This document shows positions 9,346-18,240 of a stretch of 46,176 nucleotides of DNA, in pieces. The first letter of the stretch is position 1. Every line of letters starts with the position of its first letter. Source of the DNA: Phycisphaerae bacterium (GTDB lineage Bacteria; Planctomycetota; Phycisphaerae; Phycisphaerales; SM1A02); assembly GCA_016795035.1 (NCBI GenBank), contig JAEUIT010000005.1:1-46176 (forward strand). Direction: 5' to 3'. The notes beneath the pieces are model-generated. The model saw nothing but the letters and a program-made list of their open reading frames with translations. It had not been told where the DNA came from and searched no databases. A program made the position numbers and the translations under genes.

Positions 9346-9789
9346 TTATCTGCCAGTCGAGCCGAAGCCGCCGACGCCGCGCACGGTCTCGTCGAGCTCC
9401 TCGACCTCGACGATCTCCACGTGCTCGACCTTCGCGATGACCATCTGCGCGATGCGCATGCCTGGCTCGACGACGAACGGCCCGCGACCGAGATTGATCA
9501 GCGGAACCTTCACTTCGCCCCGGTAATCGGCATCGATCGTGCCCGGTGCGTTCGGCATCGAGATTCCGAACTTGCTCGCGAGTCCGCTGCGCGGGCGGAC
9601 CTGCGCCTCGTAGCCCGGGGGAATCGCCATCGCGAAGCCGCACGGGACCATCGCGATGTCGCCGGGCGCGATCGTGAGCGGCGCGTCGAGACAGGCGGAG
9701 AGATCCATGCCCGCCGACTGCGGCGTCTGATAGGCCGGAATGCTGGCGCGGGCGGAGAGACGGCGGAAGCGAAGCGGAATGCGAGTCAC
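9346..9789 (-). CDS. dut: dUTP diphosphatase
   Basis: Hydrolyses dUTP to dUMP and pyrophosphate, keeping uracil out of DNA and supplying dUMP for thymidylate. All five trimeric dUTPase motifs are visible in order: AGMDLSA (near 26), [25 protein letters not shown] and the glycine-rich C-terminal [10 protein letters not shown], which closes over the active site. Length is 147 residues, normal for the family. The start is GTG at 9789, whose last bases overlap the TGA of the chemoreceptor gene (GTGA). The frame runs further upstream, but that extension is Arg-rich shadow of the receptor gene. It is the last gene of the 13.2-9.3 kb operon, an unusual place for a housekeeping nucleotide enzyme. Confidence 0.96.
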   Translation of the reverse strand: MTRIPLRFRRLSARASIPAYQTPQSAGMDLSACLDAPLTIAPGDIAMVPCGFAMAIPPGYEAQVRPRSGLASKFGISMPNAPGTIDADYRGEVKVPLINLGRGPFVVEPGMRIAQMVIAKVEHVEIVEVEELDETVRGVGGFGSTGR

Positions 9790-11834
9790 GTCGCCGAGTG
9801 TACTTGGCCCGCGTCCGCGGTTCGGAACCGCGAGACCTCGGCATTGAGGTCGCGCGCCGCCTCTTCGAGCAGGTCGCTCGAGCGAAGCGAGGCCACCGCA
9901 CCCGCGCTCGTGCGCCGCGCGCCGTCGACGAGCACGTTCATCGCGTCGTTGACTTGGCCGATGCCTTCGCACTGCGCTCGGATCGCCACCGCGAGCTGCT
10001 CGAAGTTCGCCTGCAACTCCTCGACCTGCTTGATGATCTGGCTGAGCTGTTCCGTCGCGCCGCGCGACGTGCCGCAGCCGCTCTCGACGGTGCGCCCGAA
10101 GTGCGAGAGCTCGCGCATGCCTTCGCCGACCGCTTCCTGCATCGAGGCGATCGTCGACTCGATCTCAAGCGCCGACGCCGCGGTCTGCGTCGCGAGGCGG
10201 TCGATTTCGTTCGCGACGATCTGGAAGCCGAGCCCGGCGGCGCCGGCCTTCTCCGCCTCGATCGACGCGTTCACGGCGAGGAGGTTCGTCTGGTTCGCGA
10301 CCTTCGTGATGGCCGCGACGACCGCGTCGATCTGCGCCGCCTTCATGCTCACGGCGGTGAATCGTTCGGAGAGCGCGCGAATGCCGGCCTCCAGGCGCTC
10401 CATCGAGTTGGCGAGGCTCGAGAGCGCGACGCGGCCTTCGGACGCCGAGTGCGCCGCGGAGCCTGCGGTGCGCGTGAGCTCGCCCACGGTCGTCGTGAGT
10501 TCCGTCGCGGTCGCGCGCATCTCGGTCGTGGCCGCCGCGATCTGCGCCGTCGACGAGCTGAAGTCGCGCGCCACGGTGTCCTGCTCGTTCGCGACTTGGC
10601 GCACGCTGTCGCTCGCGGAGAGCGTGCGGCTCGAGGCCGACTTGAGTTGACCGACGAGCGATCCGAGGTCGTTCGTCGTTTCAGCCACCGCTTCGAGGAG
10701 CTCGCGCGTCTCGCCGCGGCCGCGCACCGCGACGGCCTTCGTGAGGTCGCCGGAAGCGATGCCGCGCATGGCGCCGACGGCGTCGTGCAGCGGCGCGGAG
10801 ATGCGCCGCGACATTCCGAGTGCGAGACCGACGACGATCGCGATCGCGCCGATCACCGTCGCGAGCGCCGATTGGCGGAGCCGCATCAGCGGCTCGAACG
10901 CCTCACGGCGATCCTGCTCACCGACGATCGCCCAGCCAAAGCTTGGCGAGAAGCCCCACGACGAGAGCACGGGGGCGCCATCCAGTCCGGTGGCGTCGCC
11001 GAGCCCTTCTCCGCCGCCGGCCGCCGCGGTCAAACGTTCGCCGAGCGACGTCGTGGAGTCGAACTCCATCCGAAACGCCGCCCCCGGATCCTCTCGCAAC
11101 GGAGAGACCGCGAGAAAGCGGTTCGCCCCGGTCGGCGCGGCGGCAATGATCTCGCCGGTCTCACCCAGGCCCGCGCGCTCGGTGAGGACGCGGTGAAAGT
11201 CGCGCGGCGCGATCTCGGCAACGACGACGCCGATGCGCCGACCTTCCGCGAGAATCGGACCGAGCGCCCAGATCGCGCCGGTTCCGGAGTCGCGAGGATC
11301 GGTGGCGGAGATCTCCGGCTGGAGAAGGAGCGAGACCTCCTCGAACGACTTCGAGAGCTGCGAGTTCGCCAGCAACGACGAGTTGAGGTCGCTGCCCACG
11401 ATCTCGTCCCGCTCGAGCGACGCGAGCACGAGGCCCTCGTTCGAGATGAGGAGGAGGTCGGCGAAGCCTTGGGCTTCCGCAAAGGTCCGAAGGAAGTCGT
11501 GCGATTCGCCGGTCGCCTTGATCAGCACGTCGCGCACCGGCCCGCTCGCGGCGTTGGCGGCGTCGAGGCCACGGCGAACGGCCAGCACGAATCCCGGCGC
11601 GCGGGCGATGCCGTCGAGCGCGCGGAGCCGCGCGTCGGCGAGCGCCTCAAGCGCCTCCACGCGCGAACGCACCGTCGACGAGAGCCGCTCCAACGAGCTG
11701 CGTCGCACGCTCTCCGAGATCGCGTCTTCCGCGACCCAGAGCACGAGGCCGAGCGGCGCAAGGCCGATGAGAAGAAAGCCCGCCAGCAAGCGGACGCGGA
11801 TCGACGAGAAGAACCCGGAGGACGAAGCGCTCAC
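9786..11834 (-). CDS. methyl-accepting chemotaxis-type receptor (WspA-like)
   Basis: Order of parts in 682 residues: N-terminal membrane helix (about 11-33, [11 protein letters not shown]), a roughly 280-residue extracytoplasmic region resembling a double Cache sensor, a second helix near 325-345 ([16 protein letters not shown]), a HAMP segment ([17 protein letters not shown]) and a long helical signalling domain. The tip reads [18 protein letters not shown], then [13 protein letters not shown], which resembles WspA-type receptors more than classical chemotaxis ones. It should signal through CheW/CheA-like partners, none of which are in this window. The start is GTG, overlapping the upstream stop as GTGA, and the stop overlaps the dut start in the same way. 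The translation-coupled upstream gene encodes a binding protein that may present the ligand. Confidence 0.88.
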   Translation of the reverse strand: MSASSSGFFSSIRVRLLAGFLLIGLAPLGLVLWVAEDAISESVRRSSLERLSSTVRSRVEALEALADARLRALDGIARAPGFVLAVRRGLDAANAASGPVRDVLIKATGESHDFLRTFAEAQGFADLLLISNEGLVLASLERDEIVGSDLNSSLLANSQLSKSFEEVSLLLQPEISATDPRDSGTGAIWALGPILAEGRRIGVVVAEIAPRDFHRVLTERAGLGETGEIIAAAPTGANRFLAVSPLREDPGAAFRMEFDSTTSLGERLTAAAGGGEGLGDATGLDGAPVLSSWGFSPSFGWAIVGEQDRREAFEPLMRLRQSALATVIGAIAIVVGLALGMSRRISAPLHDAVGAMRGIASGDLTKAVAVRGRGETRELLEAVAETTNDLGSLVGQLKSASSRTLSASDSVRQVANEQDTVARDFSSSTAQIAAATTEMRATATELTTTVGELTRTAGSAAHSASEGRVALSSLANSMERLEAGIRALSERFTAVSMKAAQIDAVVAAITKVANQTNLLAVNASIEAEKAGAAGLGFQIVANEIDRLATQTAASALEIESTIASMQEAVGEGMRELSHFGRTVESGCGTSRGATEQLSQIIKQVEELQANFEQLAVAIRAQCEGIGQVNDAMNVLVDGARRTSAGAVASLRSSDLLEEAARDLNAEVSRFRTADAGQVHSAT

Positions 11835-13195
11835 GACGCGGCTCCTCCGCTCGGGGTCGGGGTCGGGGTTGGTGTCTTGGGTGCGGTCGGCGTCGGGGCT
11901 GGGGTCGGGGTCGGCGTTGCAGGCGACGGAGGCGCGACGGGCGCACTCGGCGTTGCAGGCGATGGCTTCTCGACGCCGCCGTCATTCACGAACTGCCGCC
12001 ACTCCCCATGCGACTTCCAGCTCGGCCACGGGCGCGGACGAATGAGACCGTTGCTCGACCACACCGGCGCGAGCGACCCGTCCGCGTCGATCCGGCCGAT
12101 CTTGGCGACCTTCCACGTCGCGTGGGTCTCCGCGTCGATCGCGATGGTCTCCCCGCCCTGCCGTTCGGTCGCTCGCAGGATCGCCGAGCGGATCTGCGCC
12201 GCGGAGTCGTCCGCGCCGCGCTCGATCGCGCCGGTGATGAGTTCGATCGCAAGGATCGCCACGAGCGCCTGCGCGTCGGGGTTCGAGCCGCCGGAGCGCG
12301 CGAGATAGGCGCTCAACAGCTCCGGCTCGACGACGTCGTCGGCCTTCAGCGATGAGAGCACGATGTAGTCGCCCTTCGTGAGGCGGGTGTCGATCAGCCG
12401 CAACTCGCGGCCGCGGAGCGCCCAGGAGATGGTCGGCGCGACGTCGCTCGTGATCCCCTCGGCGCGCATCGCGCCCAGGAATCTCTGCGTTGCAGCCGCG
12501 CCCAGCCCCGACACGATGACATCGGGGCTCGCCGAGCGCACCTCGCGCACGACGGCCGCCATGTCCGCGTCGTTCGGGGAGACGACCCGGTCGCCCACGA
12601 TCTCGCCGCCGATCGCCGGCACGTGATCGCGCAGGATCGCGTGCACCGTGCGCCCCACGAGCGAGTCGTCGGAGAGGAGGAAGACGCGCGGACCGATCTG
12701 GCGCACCGCCCAGGCGGCCGCCGGCACGGCGCGCTGGTTCGGGAGAAGTCCGAGGGTGATGAGGCTCGCGCTGTCGTCGAGCCCTTCGGTGGAGGTCGTG
12801 CCGAGGAGCAGGCCGCCCAACGGTTCGATGGCCGCCTCGATGGCTCGGCGCTCGGTCGGAGCGTTGCCGCCGACCATGACGCCCACGCCTGACCGCACGA
12901 GCCGTTCCGCGGCGCTCGCGGCGCCCGCGGCCGTGCTTTCGGTGTCCGCCACGACGCCGACGAGCGGGTGCCCGCGTGCGCCGCCGCGCTTGTTGACGAC
13001 ATCGATCGCCGCGAGCGCGGCGTCGAGCGTCACCTTGTCGAACGCGGCGTTGGCGCCGGTTTTCGCGACGACGATGCCGATCTCGATGGGCGTGCGCGAA
13101 GCGGCGCGGTTCTTCCAGAGAAGGAAGACCACGACGCTCACAAGGCACGCGGCGACCGCGGCGCGCAGGACAAACACCCGAAGCGAGAGCTTCAT
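11831..13195 (-). CDS. membrane-anchored periplasmic binding protein, branched-chain amino acid type
   Basis: An N-terminal helix (about 9-28, LRAAVAACLVSVVVFLLW) with no clear cleavage site suggests an anchored lipid-free protein. The body resembles LivJ-type receptors of ABC importers: IEIGIVVAKTGANA, AIDVVNKRGG, HPLVGVVAD, AERLVRSGVGVMVGG, then FLLSDDSLVGRTV and SPDVIVSGLGAAA. The final 45 residues are a Pro/Thr-rich tail (repeated PTP units) with no counterpart in the transport family. No permease or ATPase genes are adjacent. Instead the gene overlaps the receptor gene by four bases, so a sensory role feeding the chemoreceptor is more likely than transport (inference). No obvious ribosome site precedes ATG 13195. 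Confidence 0.8.
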   Translation of the reverse strand: MKLSLRVFVLRAAVAACLVSVVVFLLWKNRAASRTPIEIGIVVAKTGANAAFDKVTLDAALAAIDVVNKRGGARGHPLVGVVADTESTAAGAASAAERLVRSGVGVMVGGNAPTERRAIEAAIEPLGGLLLGTTSTEGLDDSASLITLGLLPNQRAVPAAAWAVRQIGPRVFLLSDDSLVGRTVHAILRDHVPAIGGEIVGDRVVSPNDADMAAVVREVRSASPDVIVSGLGAAATQRFLGAMRAEGITSDVAPTISWALRGRELRLIDTRLTKGDYIVLSSLKADDVVEPELLSAYLARSGGSNPDAQALVAILAIELITGAIERGADDSAAQIRSAILRATERQGGETIAIDAETHATWKVAKIGRIDADGSLAPVWSSNGLIRPRPWPSWKSHGEWRQFVNDGGVEKPSPATPSAPVAPPSPATPTPTPAPTPTAPKTPTPTPTPSGGAAS

Positions 13196-13277
13196 CTATG
13201 GCCGCTATCGGAAAGACGGGCTCCTCCAATTGAGAAGCCGCAGAGAAGCCGGGACGACGCTCGCACGAGCGCGACCG

Positions 13278-13283
13278 TAGACT
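13278..13283 (+). promoter_or_regulatory. -10-like TAGACT seven bases before nrfH
   Basis: TAGACT ends seven bases before ATG 13291, and no ribosome-binding sequence lies between. That spacing would place transcription initiation at or next to the start codon (leaderless mRNA). No convincing -35 box is visible. The same arrangement precedes three other genes in the window. Confidence 0.45.
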
Positions 13284-13290
13284 GGCCCGC

Positions 13291-13794
13291 ATGCCACGCG
13301 GGACCACGCACGGGACCGACGACGCGAGGCTGCGACCTCGGCGCGGCCGGCTGTGGGCGATCGCGGCCCTCGTCGCCGTCGGGGTTGCGGCGGGCGCCGC
13401 CGGATTCACCTTTCGCTACGCGGAAGGGCTCTCCTACCTCTCGAACGACCCGAAGGCGTGCGTCAACTGCCACGTGATGCGCGAGCAGTACGACGGCTGG
13501 CAGCACGCGTCGCATCACCACGTTGCAACCTGCAACGACTGTCACGTGCCGCATGCCTTCGTCCGCAAGTACCTGATGAAGGCCGACGCGGGATGGCGGC
13601 ATTCGAAGGCGTTCACACTTCAGAATTTCGACGAGCCGATCCGCATGATTCCGCGCAGCCGAGCCGTCGTGCTCGAGAACTGCAATCGGTGTCACACGGC
13701 GCTCGTCGACGGCATGCTCGGCAGCGCCGCGCACGCCGGCGACAGCGACTGCATCCGCTGTCACGCGGACGTCGGCCACGGGCCGCCGCGATGA
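13291..13794 (+). CDS. nrfH: NrfH, NapC/NirT-type tetrahaem quinol dehydrogenase
   Basis: A membrane-bound c-type cytochrome that oxidises menaquinol and passes electrons to NrfA. One N-terminal helix (about 21-38) is followed by four haem-binding CXXCH sites at 57-61 (CVNCH, next residues VM, giving the methionine expected near haem 1), 81-85, 131-135 and 154-158. Length of 167 residues is typical. It lies 27 bases upstream of nrfA in the usual nrfHA order. The segment coding for the second haem site holds CGTTGCA-ACC-TGCAACG, a back-to-back pair of the recurrent octamer. Confidence 0.95.
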   Translation: MPRGTTHGTDDARLRPRRGRLWAIAALVAVGVAAGAAGFTFRYAEGLSYLSNDPKACVNCHVMREQYDGWQHASHHHVATCNDCHVPHAFVRKYLMKADAGWRHSKAFTLQNFDEPIRMIPRSRAVVLENCNRCHTALVDGMLGSAAHAGDSDCIRCHADVGHGPPR

Positions 13795-13821
13795 CGTTCG
13801 CGTGTTCGTAGGGAGACTTCG

Positions 13822-15243
13822 ATGAGTAAGATCGGCACCGCACTCGTCATCCTCGTGAGCGCCGGCGTCACGTTCGGCGCGCTCACGCTCTGGCAGAACA
13901 TCCAGGACCGAAAGGCCGAAGGCCGCGAGGTCACGTTCGCGGTCGGCTCGATCGCGGAAGACACCGACGACCCAGCCGCGTGGAAGTCAAACTTCCCGCG
14001 GCAGTACGACTCGTATCTGCACACCGCCGACATCGCGCGCACGCGCTACGGCGGCTCGGAAGCGTTGAGTAAGGTGAGCGGCGACACGCCGTGGACCACG
14101 CTGTGGGCGGGGTATCCGTTCTCGGTCGACTATCGCGAGGAGCGCGGCCACGCGTACATGCTGGATGACCAGCGCGAGACCGAGCGCGTGAAGCAGTTCA
14201 AGCAACCGGGTGCGTGCTTGCATTGCCACGCGTCGGTGATTCCGGCGTACGTGAAGGCCGGCGTTGCAGCCGGCGTTCCGGCGTCCGATCGCGCGGCGGC
14301 GATCGAGAAGGGTTTCGAGGCGGTGTGCGCGATGCCGTATGCCGACGCGACGAAACTCGTCGCGCATCCGGTCTCGTGCATGGATTGCCACGACCCCGCG
14401 ACGATGGCGCTCCGCGTCACGCGGCCGGGCTTCCTGCATGGCATCGCCGCGCTCGCGTCGAGCGACGAGGCGCTCGCGCACTTGCCGAGCATCGGCGCGT
14501 GGCGCGCTAGCGACCGCGCGACGCCGTACGACCCGAACGCGCTGGCGTCGCGCCAGGAGATGCGCACGTTCGTGTGCGCGCAGTGCCACGTCGAGTATCA
14601 CTTCCGCGGCCCTGATAAGTACCTCGTCTATCCGTGGAAGAACGGCATCGACATCGAGGACGAGGAGCGCTACTACGACGAGATCGGCTTCAAGGACTGG
14701 ACGCACCAGATCACCGGCGCGTCGATGCTGAAGGGCCAGCACCCCGAGTTCGAGATGTGGAATCAGGGCGTGCATGCGCAGAGCGGCGTGGCGTGCGCCG
14801 ATTGCCACATGCCCTACGTGCGCGAGGGCGCCATCAAGGTGTCGAGCCATCACGTGCAGAGCCCGCTTCTCGACGTCAATCGCTCGTGCCAGACGTGCCA
14901 CCGCCAAGACGAGGCGGAGATCCAGCGGCGCGTCGCCGACATCCAAGGGCGCACGAGGCACCTCATGGACTTGGCCGAGAACGCGAACCTCGACCTCGTC
15001 GCCGCGATCCGCGCGGCGATCGAGGCGGGCGTGCCGGCGGAGAGACTCGCGAACGCCCGGGAACTGCATCGCAAGGCGCAATGGCGCCTCGATTGGGTCA
15101 ATGCGGAGAACTCGATGGGCTTCCATGCCCCGGGCGAATCGCTGCGAATCTTGGGCGAATCGATCGATCTCGCCCGGCAGGGTGTCACCGACGCCGAGCG
15201 GGCCCGAGCCGCGCCGACGACGGCGATGTCGGGCGCGCGCTGA
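13822..15243 (+). CDS. nrfA: NrfA, pentahaem cytochrome c nitrite reductase (CXXCH variant)
   Basis: Reduces nitrite to ammonium with six electrons in the periplasm, the last step of dissimilatory nitrate reduction to ammonium. Five haem sites are visible: CLHCH at 132-136, CMDCH at 186-190, CAQCH at 252-256, CADCH at 325-329 and CQTCH at 356-360. The catalytic haem normally uses CXXCK; here it is CXXCH, a variant known in some NrfA lineages. Active-site residues match: Tyr259 in HVEYHF, His307 in GQHPEF and the arginines of YREERGHAY. An N-terminal helix (about 4-24) acts as signal or anchor. GGGAG six bases before ATG 13822 supports the start. Encoded with nrfH as the electron donor. 473 residues. 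Confidence 0.96.
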   Translation: MSKIGTALVILVSAGVTFGALTLWQNIQDRKAEGREVTFAVGSIAEDTDDPAAWKSNFPRQYDSYLHTADIARTRYGGSEALSKVSGDTPWTTLWAGYPFSVDYREERGHAYMLDDQRETERVKQFKQPGACLHCHASVIPAYVKAGVAAGVPASDRAAAIEKGFEAVCAMPYADATKLVAHPVSCMDCHDPATMALRVTRPGFLHGIAALASSDEALAHLPSIGAWRASDRATPYDPNALASRQEMRTFVCAQCHVEYHFRGPDKYLVYPWKNGIDIEDEERYYDEIGFKDWTHQITGASMLKGQHPEFEMWNQGVHAQSGVACADCHMPYVREGAIKVSSHHVQSPLLDVNRSCQTCHRQDEAEIQRRVADIQGRTRHLMDLAENANLDLVAAIRAAIEAGVPAERLANARELHRKAQWRLDWVNAENSMGFHAPGESLRILGESIDLARQGVTDAERARAAPTTAMSGAR

Positions 15244-15434
15244 GCGATTCTTGCGAGGCTGCGGAAGACGCTGTCCCGCCGGATTTGGCCCTTCACAATG
15301 CTCGCCGGAAGGTGTGCGGCGGTCTCGCCGATGACGCGATTGCGACAGCGCAGTCCGACGTCCCGGGCCGCCCGTCTTCCGCCCCGACCCACTCGCCGCT
15401 TGCGACGGATGTCACCGTGACCACGAACGCCCCC

Positions 15435-18200
15435 ATGCCGCCGACCTCCGAATCTCGCGCGATCGCGCGTCCGCTTCGCACATGGTTCGTCGAACTCTGC
15501 GCACCGCTACTCGTGGGCGGAACGCTCGTCGCGGCCGTCGCGATGGCGATCGCCTTCGCGGCCTCGTCGTCGGCAAGCACGCCGCTCGACGATGCGATGC
15601 AGTCGGAGATGCAGGACGACGGCGACGGCATGATGTCCGGCGCCTCGGGCGACGCGCCGATCAGCGAGCGCGAGCGACAGTTCTTCGAGAAGAAGATCCG
15701 GCCGATCCTCGTCGCGAACTGCTACAGCTGCCACTCCGCCGAAGCCGAGCGCATCCGCGGCGATCTCGTCCTCGACACGCGCGACGGCTGGATGACGGGC
15801 GGCGCGAGCGGCCCCTCGATCGTGCCGGGCGATCCCGACAAGAGCGTGCTCATTCAGGCGGTGCGCTGGGCCGACGAAGACCTCGCGATGCCGCCGAAGC
15901 GCAAGCTGAAGGACGAGGACATCGCGGCGCTTGAGGAGTGGGTGCGCATGGGTGCGCCCGACCCGCGCGTGGTCACGACAGGTGCGATCGACTCCGAAGG
16001 ACCGGCGCTTGCGGGCAAGTCGTGGGACATCGAGATCGCCCGCGACTTCTGGTCGTTCAAGGCGCCGGTGAAGCCGAAAGTGCCCTCACCCGCGAATGCA
16101 ACGTGGTCTTTCGGCGACGTCGATCGGTTCGTACTCGCGTCGATGGAGGCGCACGATCTCAAGCCCGTCGGCGACGCGTCGAAGCGCACGTGGATTCGCC
16201 GCGTGACGTTCGACCTCACCGGACTTCCGCCGACGCCCGAGGAGATCGAGGCGTTCGAGAAGGACAAGACGCCGACGGCGTACGAGCGCGTCGTCGACCG
16301 CCTGCTCGCGTCGCCCGCGTTCGGCGAGCGCTGGGGACGCCACTGGCTCGACGTTGCACGCTACGCGGAGTCGAGCGGCAAAGAGAACAACGTGCTCTAT
16401 CCGCACGCGTGGCGCTACCGCGACTACGTGATCGCGAGCTTCAACGCGGACAAGCCATTCGACATCTTCTTGCGCGAGCAGATCGCCGGCGACCTCCTGC
16501 CCGCCGCGAATCCCAACGACCGCGCGGAGAACCTCGTCGCGACCGCGTACCTCGCGATCGGCCCGAAGAGCCACAACCAGCAGAATCCTCGGCAGTTCTA
16601 CGCGGACGTCGTCGACGAGCAGATCGACACCGTCACCCAAGGCATGCTCGGTCTCACCGTTGCATGCGCCCGCTGCCACGACCACAAGTTCGATCCGATT
16701 CCGCAGGCGGACTACTACGCGATGGCGGGCATCTTCGCGTCGACCGCGACGCAGTTTGGCACCGTGCAGTCGCCGGGCAACCGCCGCGCGTCGTCGCTGA
16801 TCGCGCTGCCCGACGAGGCGGATGTCGTCGCCGGTCCCACGATGTCGCAGCAGGTGCGCACGCTCATCGAGCGCGGGCAGGAGCGACTGACGGCCGAGGC
16901 CGACGAGGCGATGAAGGCCGCCGAAGGCAAGCCGCGCGAGCAGGTGAACAACTTCCGCATCGCGCAACAGCGCGCCCAGGTGCGCACGCTCGAGTCGATC
17001 CTCGAGCGCTTCGACGAGAACGGAAGGCCCACCATCGAGAACCGCGTGACGATGGGCGCGCTCGACGGGCAGAAGATCCTCGAGGCTCCGATCCTGCAAC
17101 GTGGAGAGATCGACAAGCCCCTCGAACGCGTGCCACGCGGGTTCGTGCAGGTCATCTCGGGCGAGGCGTCGCCGTCGATGCCGAGCGACGCCAGCGGTCG
17201 CCGCGAGCTCGCCGACTGGATCGCGAGCCCGTCGAATCCGCTCACGGCGCGGGTGTGGGCGAATCGGGTGTGGCTGCATCTCTTCGGCAAGGGCCTCGTG
17301 CCGACGCCCGACAACTTCGGCCACTCCGGCGTGCCGCCGACGCATCCCGAGCTCCTCGATTGGCTCGCGGTGCGGCTCGTCGAAGGCACGTGGTCGACGA
17401 AGGCGCTCGTTCGCGAGTTGGTCCTGAGCCGCACGTACCGGCTCGACTCCGCGCACGACGACAAGAACGCGGAGAAGGATCCCGACATCGTCTGGCTCTG
17501 GCGCATGCCGAACCGCCGGCTCGAGGCCGAAGCGATCCGCGACGCGATGCTCGCCGCTGCGGGCACGCTCGATCGCACGCCACCGTCCGGGTCCGTCATC
17601 AACTTCGCCGAAGGCGGGCTGCGCGGCGACAACAACCGACTTCTTCAGCAGCTCCTGACCGACAACCGCCCTCTTCGCAGCGTGTACATGCCGATCGTGC
17701 GCGACCGCGTGCCCGACTCGCTCGGCGTCTTCGACTTCGCGGAGCCGTCGTTCGTCGTCGGCGACCGCGACGAGACGAACGTCGCCACGCAGGCGCTCTA
17801 CCTGATGAACGATCCTGGCGTCGTCGGCGCCGCCGACGCGTTCGCGGCGCGGCTCGTGCACGACGTGCCCGACAGCCGCAACGCGGAGGGCGAGCGCATC
17901 CGCCGCGCGTTCGAGCTCACGCTCGGGCGGGCGCCGAGCGGCGCGGAGGTCACGGCGTCGAAGGAGTTCCTCGACGACTTCAAGAAGGCGCTCGTCGCCG
18001 ACGGCGGCAAGGAAACGGCAGGCAGCGCCGGCTCGGGCGACGCGCCGCGGCAACGTCGACCGCGCGAGCGCCTCGCCGAGCGCGCCGCCGAGCGCCGCGG
18101 CGACGGCCAAGGCCGATCGTCGAACGACCCCGACGCGCTCGCCTGGAGCGCGTTCTGCCAATCGCTTTTCCAGACTGCCGAGTTCCGCACGCTGAACTGA
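15435..18200 (+). CDS. PSCyt1-DUF1549-DUF1553 planctomycete cytochrome protein
   Basis: After a membrane helix (about 22-43) comes a PSCyt1 haem site at 96-100 (CYSCH) with the typical FEKKIRPILVANC lead-in. A DUF1549 region follows (TFDLTGLPPTPEEIEAF, ERWGRHWLDVARYAES, CARCHDHKFDPI, the latter a second CXXCH), then DUF1553 (SRRELADWI-like, NRVWLHLFGKGLV, RTYRLDS, NRRLEAEAIRDAML). These proteins are widespread in Planctomycetota and almost always precede a DUF1501 gene, as here; their biochemical role is unproven, though polymer breakdown is often proposed. Start ATG 15435 gives a clean helix; GTG 15417 is an alternative. Near the C-terminus a Ser/Gly/Arg-rich stretch of about 45 residues is inserted before the conserved end (SLFQTAEFRTLN). 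About 921 residues. Confidence 0.9.
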   Translation: MPPTSESRAIARPLRTWFVELCAPLLVGGTLVAAVAMAIAFAASSSASTPLDDAMQSEMQDDGDGMMSGASGDAPISERERQFFEKKIRPILVANCYSCHSAEAERIRGDLVLDTRDGWMTGGASGPSIVPGDPDKSVLIQAVRWADEDLAMPPKRKLKDEDIAALEEWVRMGAPDPRVVTTGAIDSEGPALAGKSWDIEIARDFWSFKAPVKPKVPSPANATWSFGDVDRFVLASMEAHDLKPVGDASKRTWIRRVTFDLTGLPPTPEEIEAFEKDKTPTAYERVVDRLLASPAFGERWGRHWLDVARYAESSGKENNVLYPHAWRYRDYVIASFNADKPFDIFLREQIAGDLLPAANPNDRAENLVATAYLAIGPKSHNQQNPRQFYADVVDEQIDTVTQGMLGLTVACARCHDHKFDPIPQADYYAMAGIFASTATQFGTVQSPGNRRASSLIALPDEADVVAGPTMSQQVRTLIERGQERLTAEADEAMKAAEGKPREQVNNFRIAQQRAQVRTLESILERFDENGRPTIENRVTMGALDGQKILEAPILQRGEIDKPLERVPRGFVQVISGEASPSMPSDASGRRELADWIASPSNPLTARVWANRVWLHLFGKGLVPTPDNFGHSGVPPTHPELLDWLAVRLVEGTWSTKALVRELVLSRTYRLDSAHDDKNAEKDPDIVWLWRMPNRRLEAEAIRDAMLAAAGTLDRTPPSGSVINFAEGGLRGDNNRLLQQLLTDNRPLRSVYMPIVRDRVPDSLGVFDFAEPSFVVGDRDETNVATQALYLMNDPGVVGAADAFAARLVHDVPDSRNAEGERIRRAFELTLGRAPSGAEVTASKEFLDDFKKALVADGGKETAGSAGSGDAPRQRRPRERLAERAAERRGDGQGRSSNDPDALAWSAFCQSLFQTAEFRTLN

Positions 18201-18240
18201 TCTCTGCTGCAACGCGGAGACCTTCCGCACGGAGGACCGT

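Noticed and set aside
9798..12308. 836-codon plus-strand frame opposite the receptor operon
   Set aside because: Composition is Arg/Ala/Glu-heavy with no motif; the minus strand holds three overlapping genes with family features.
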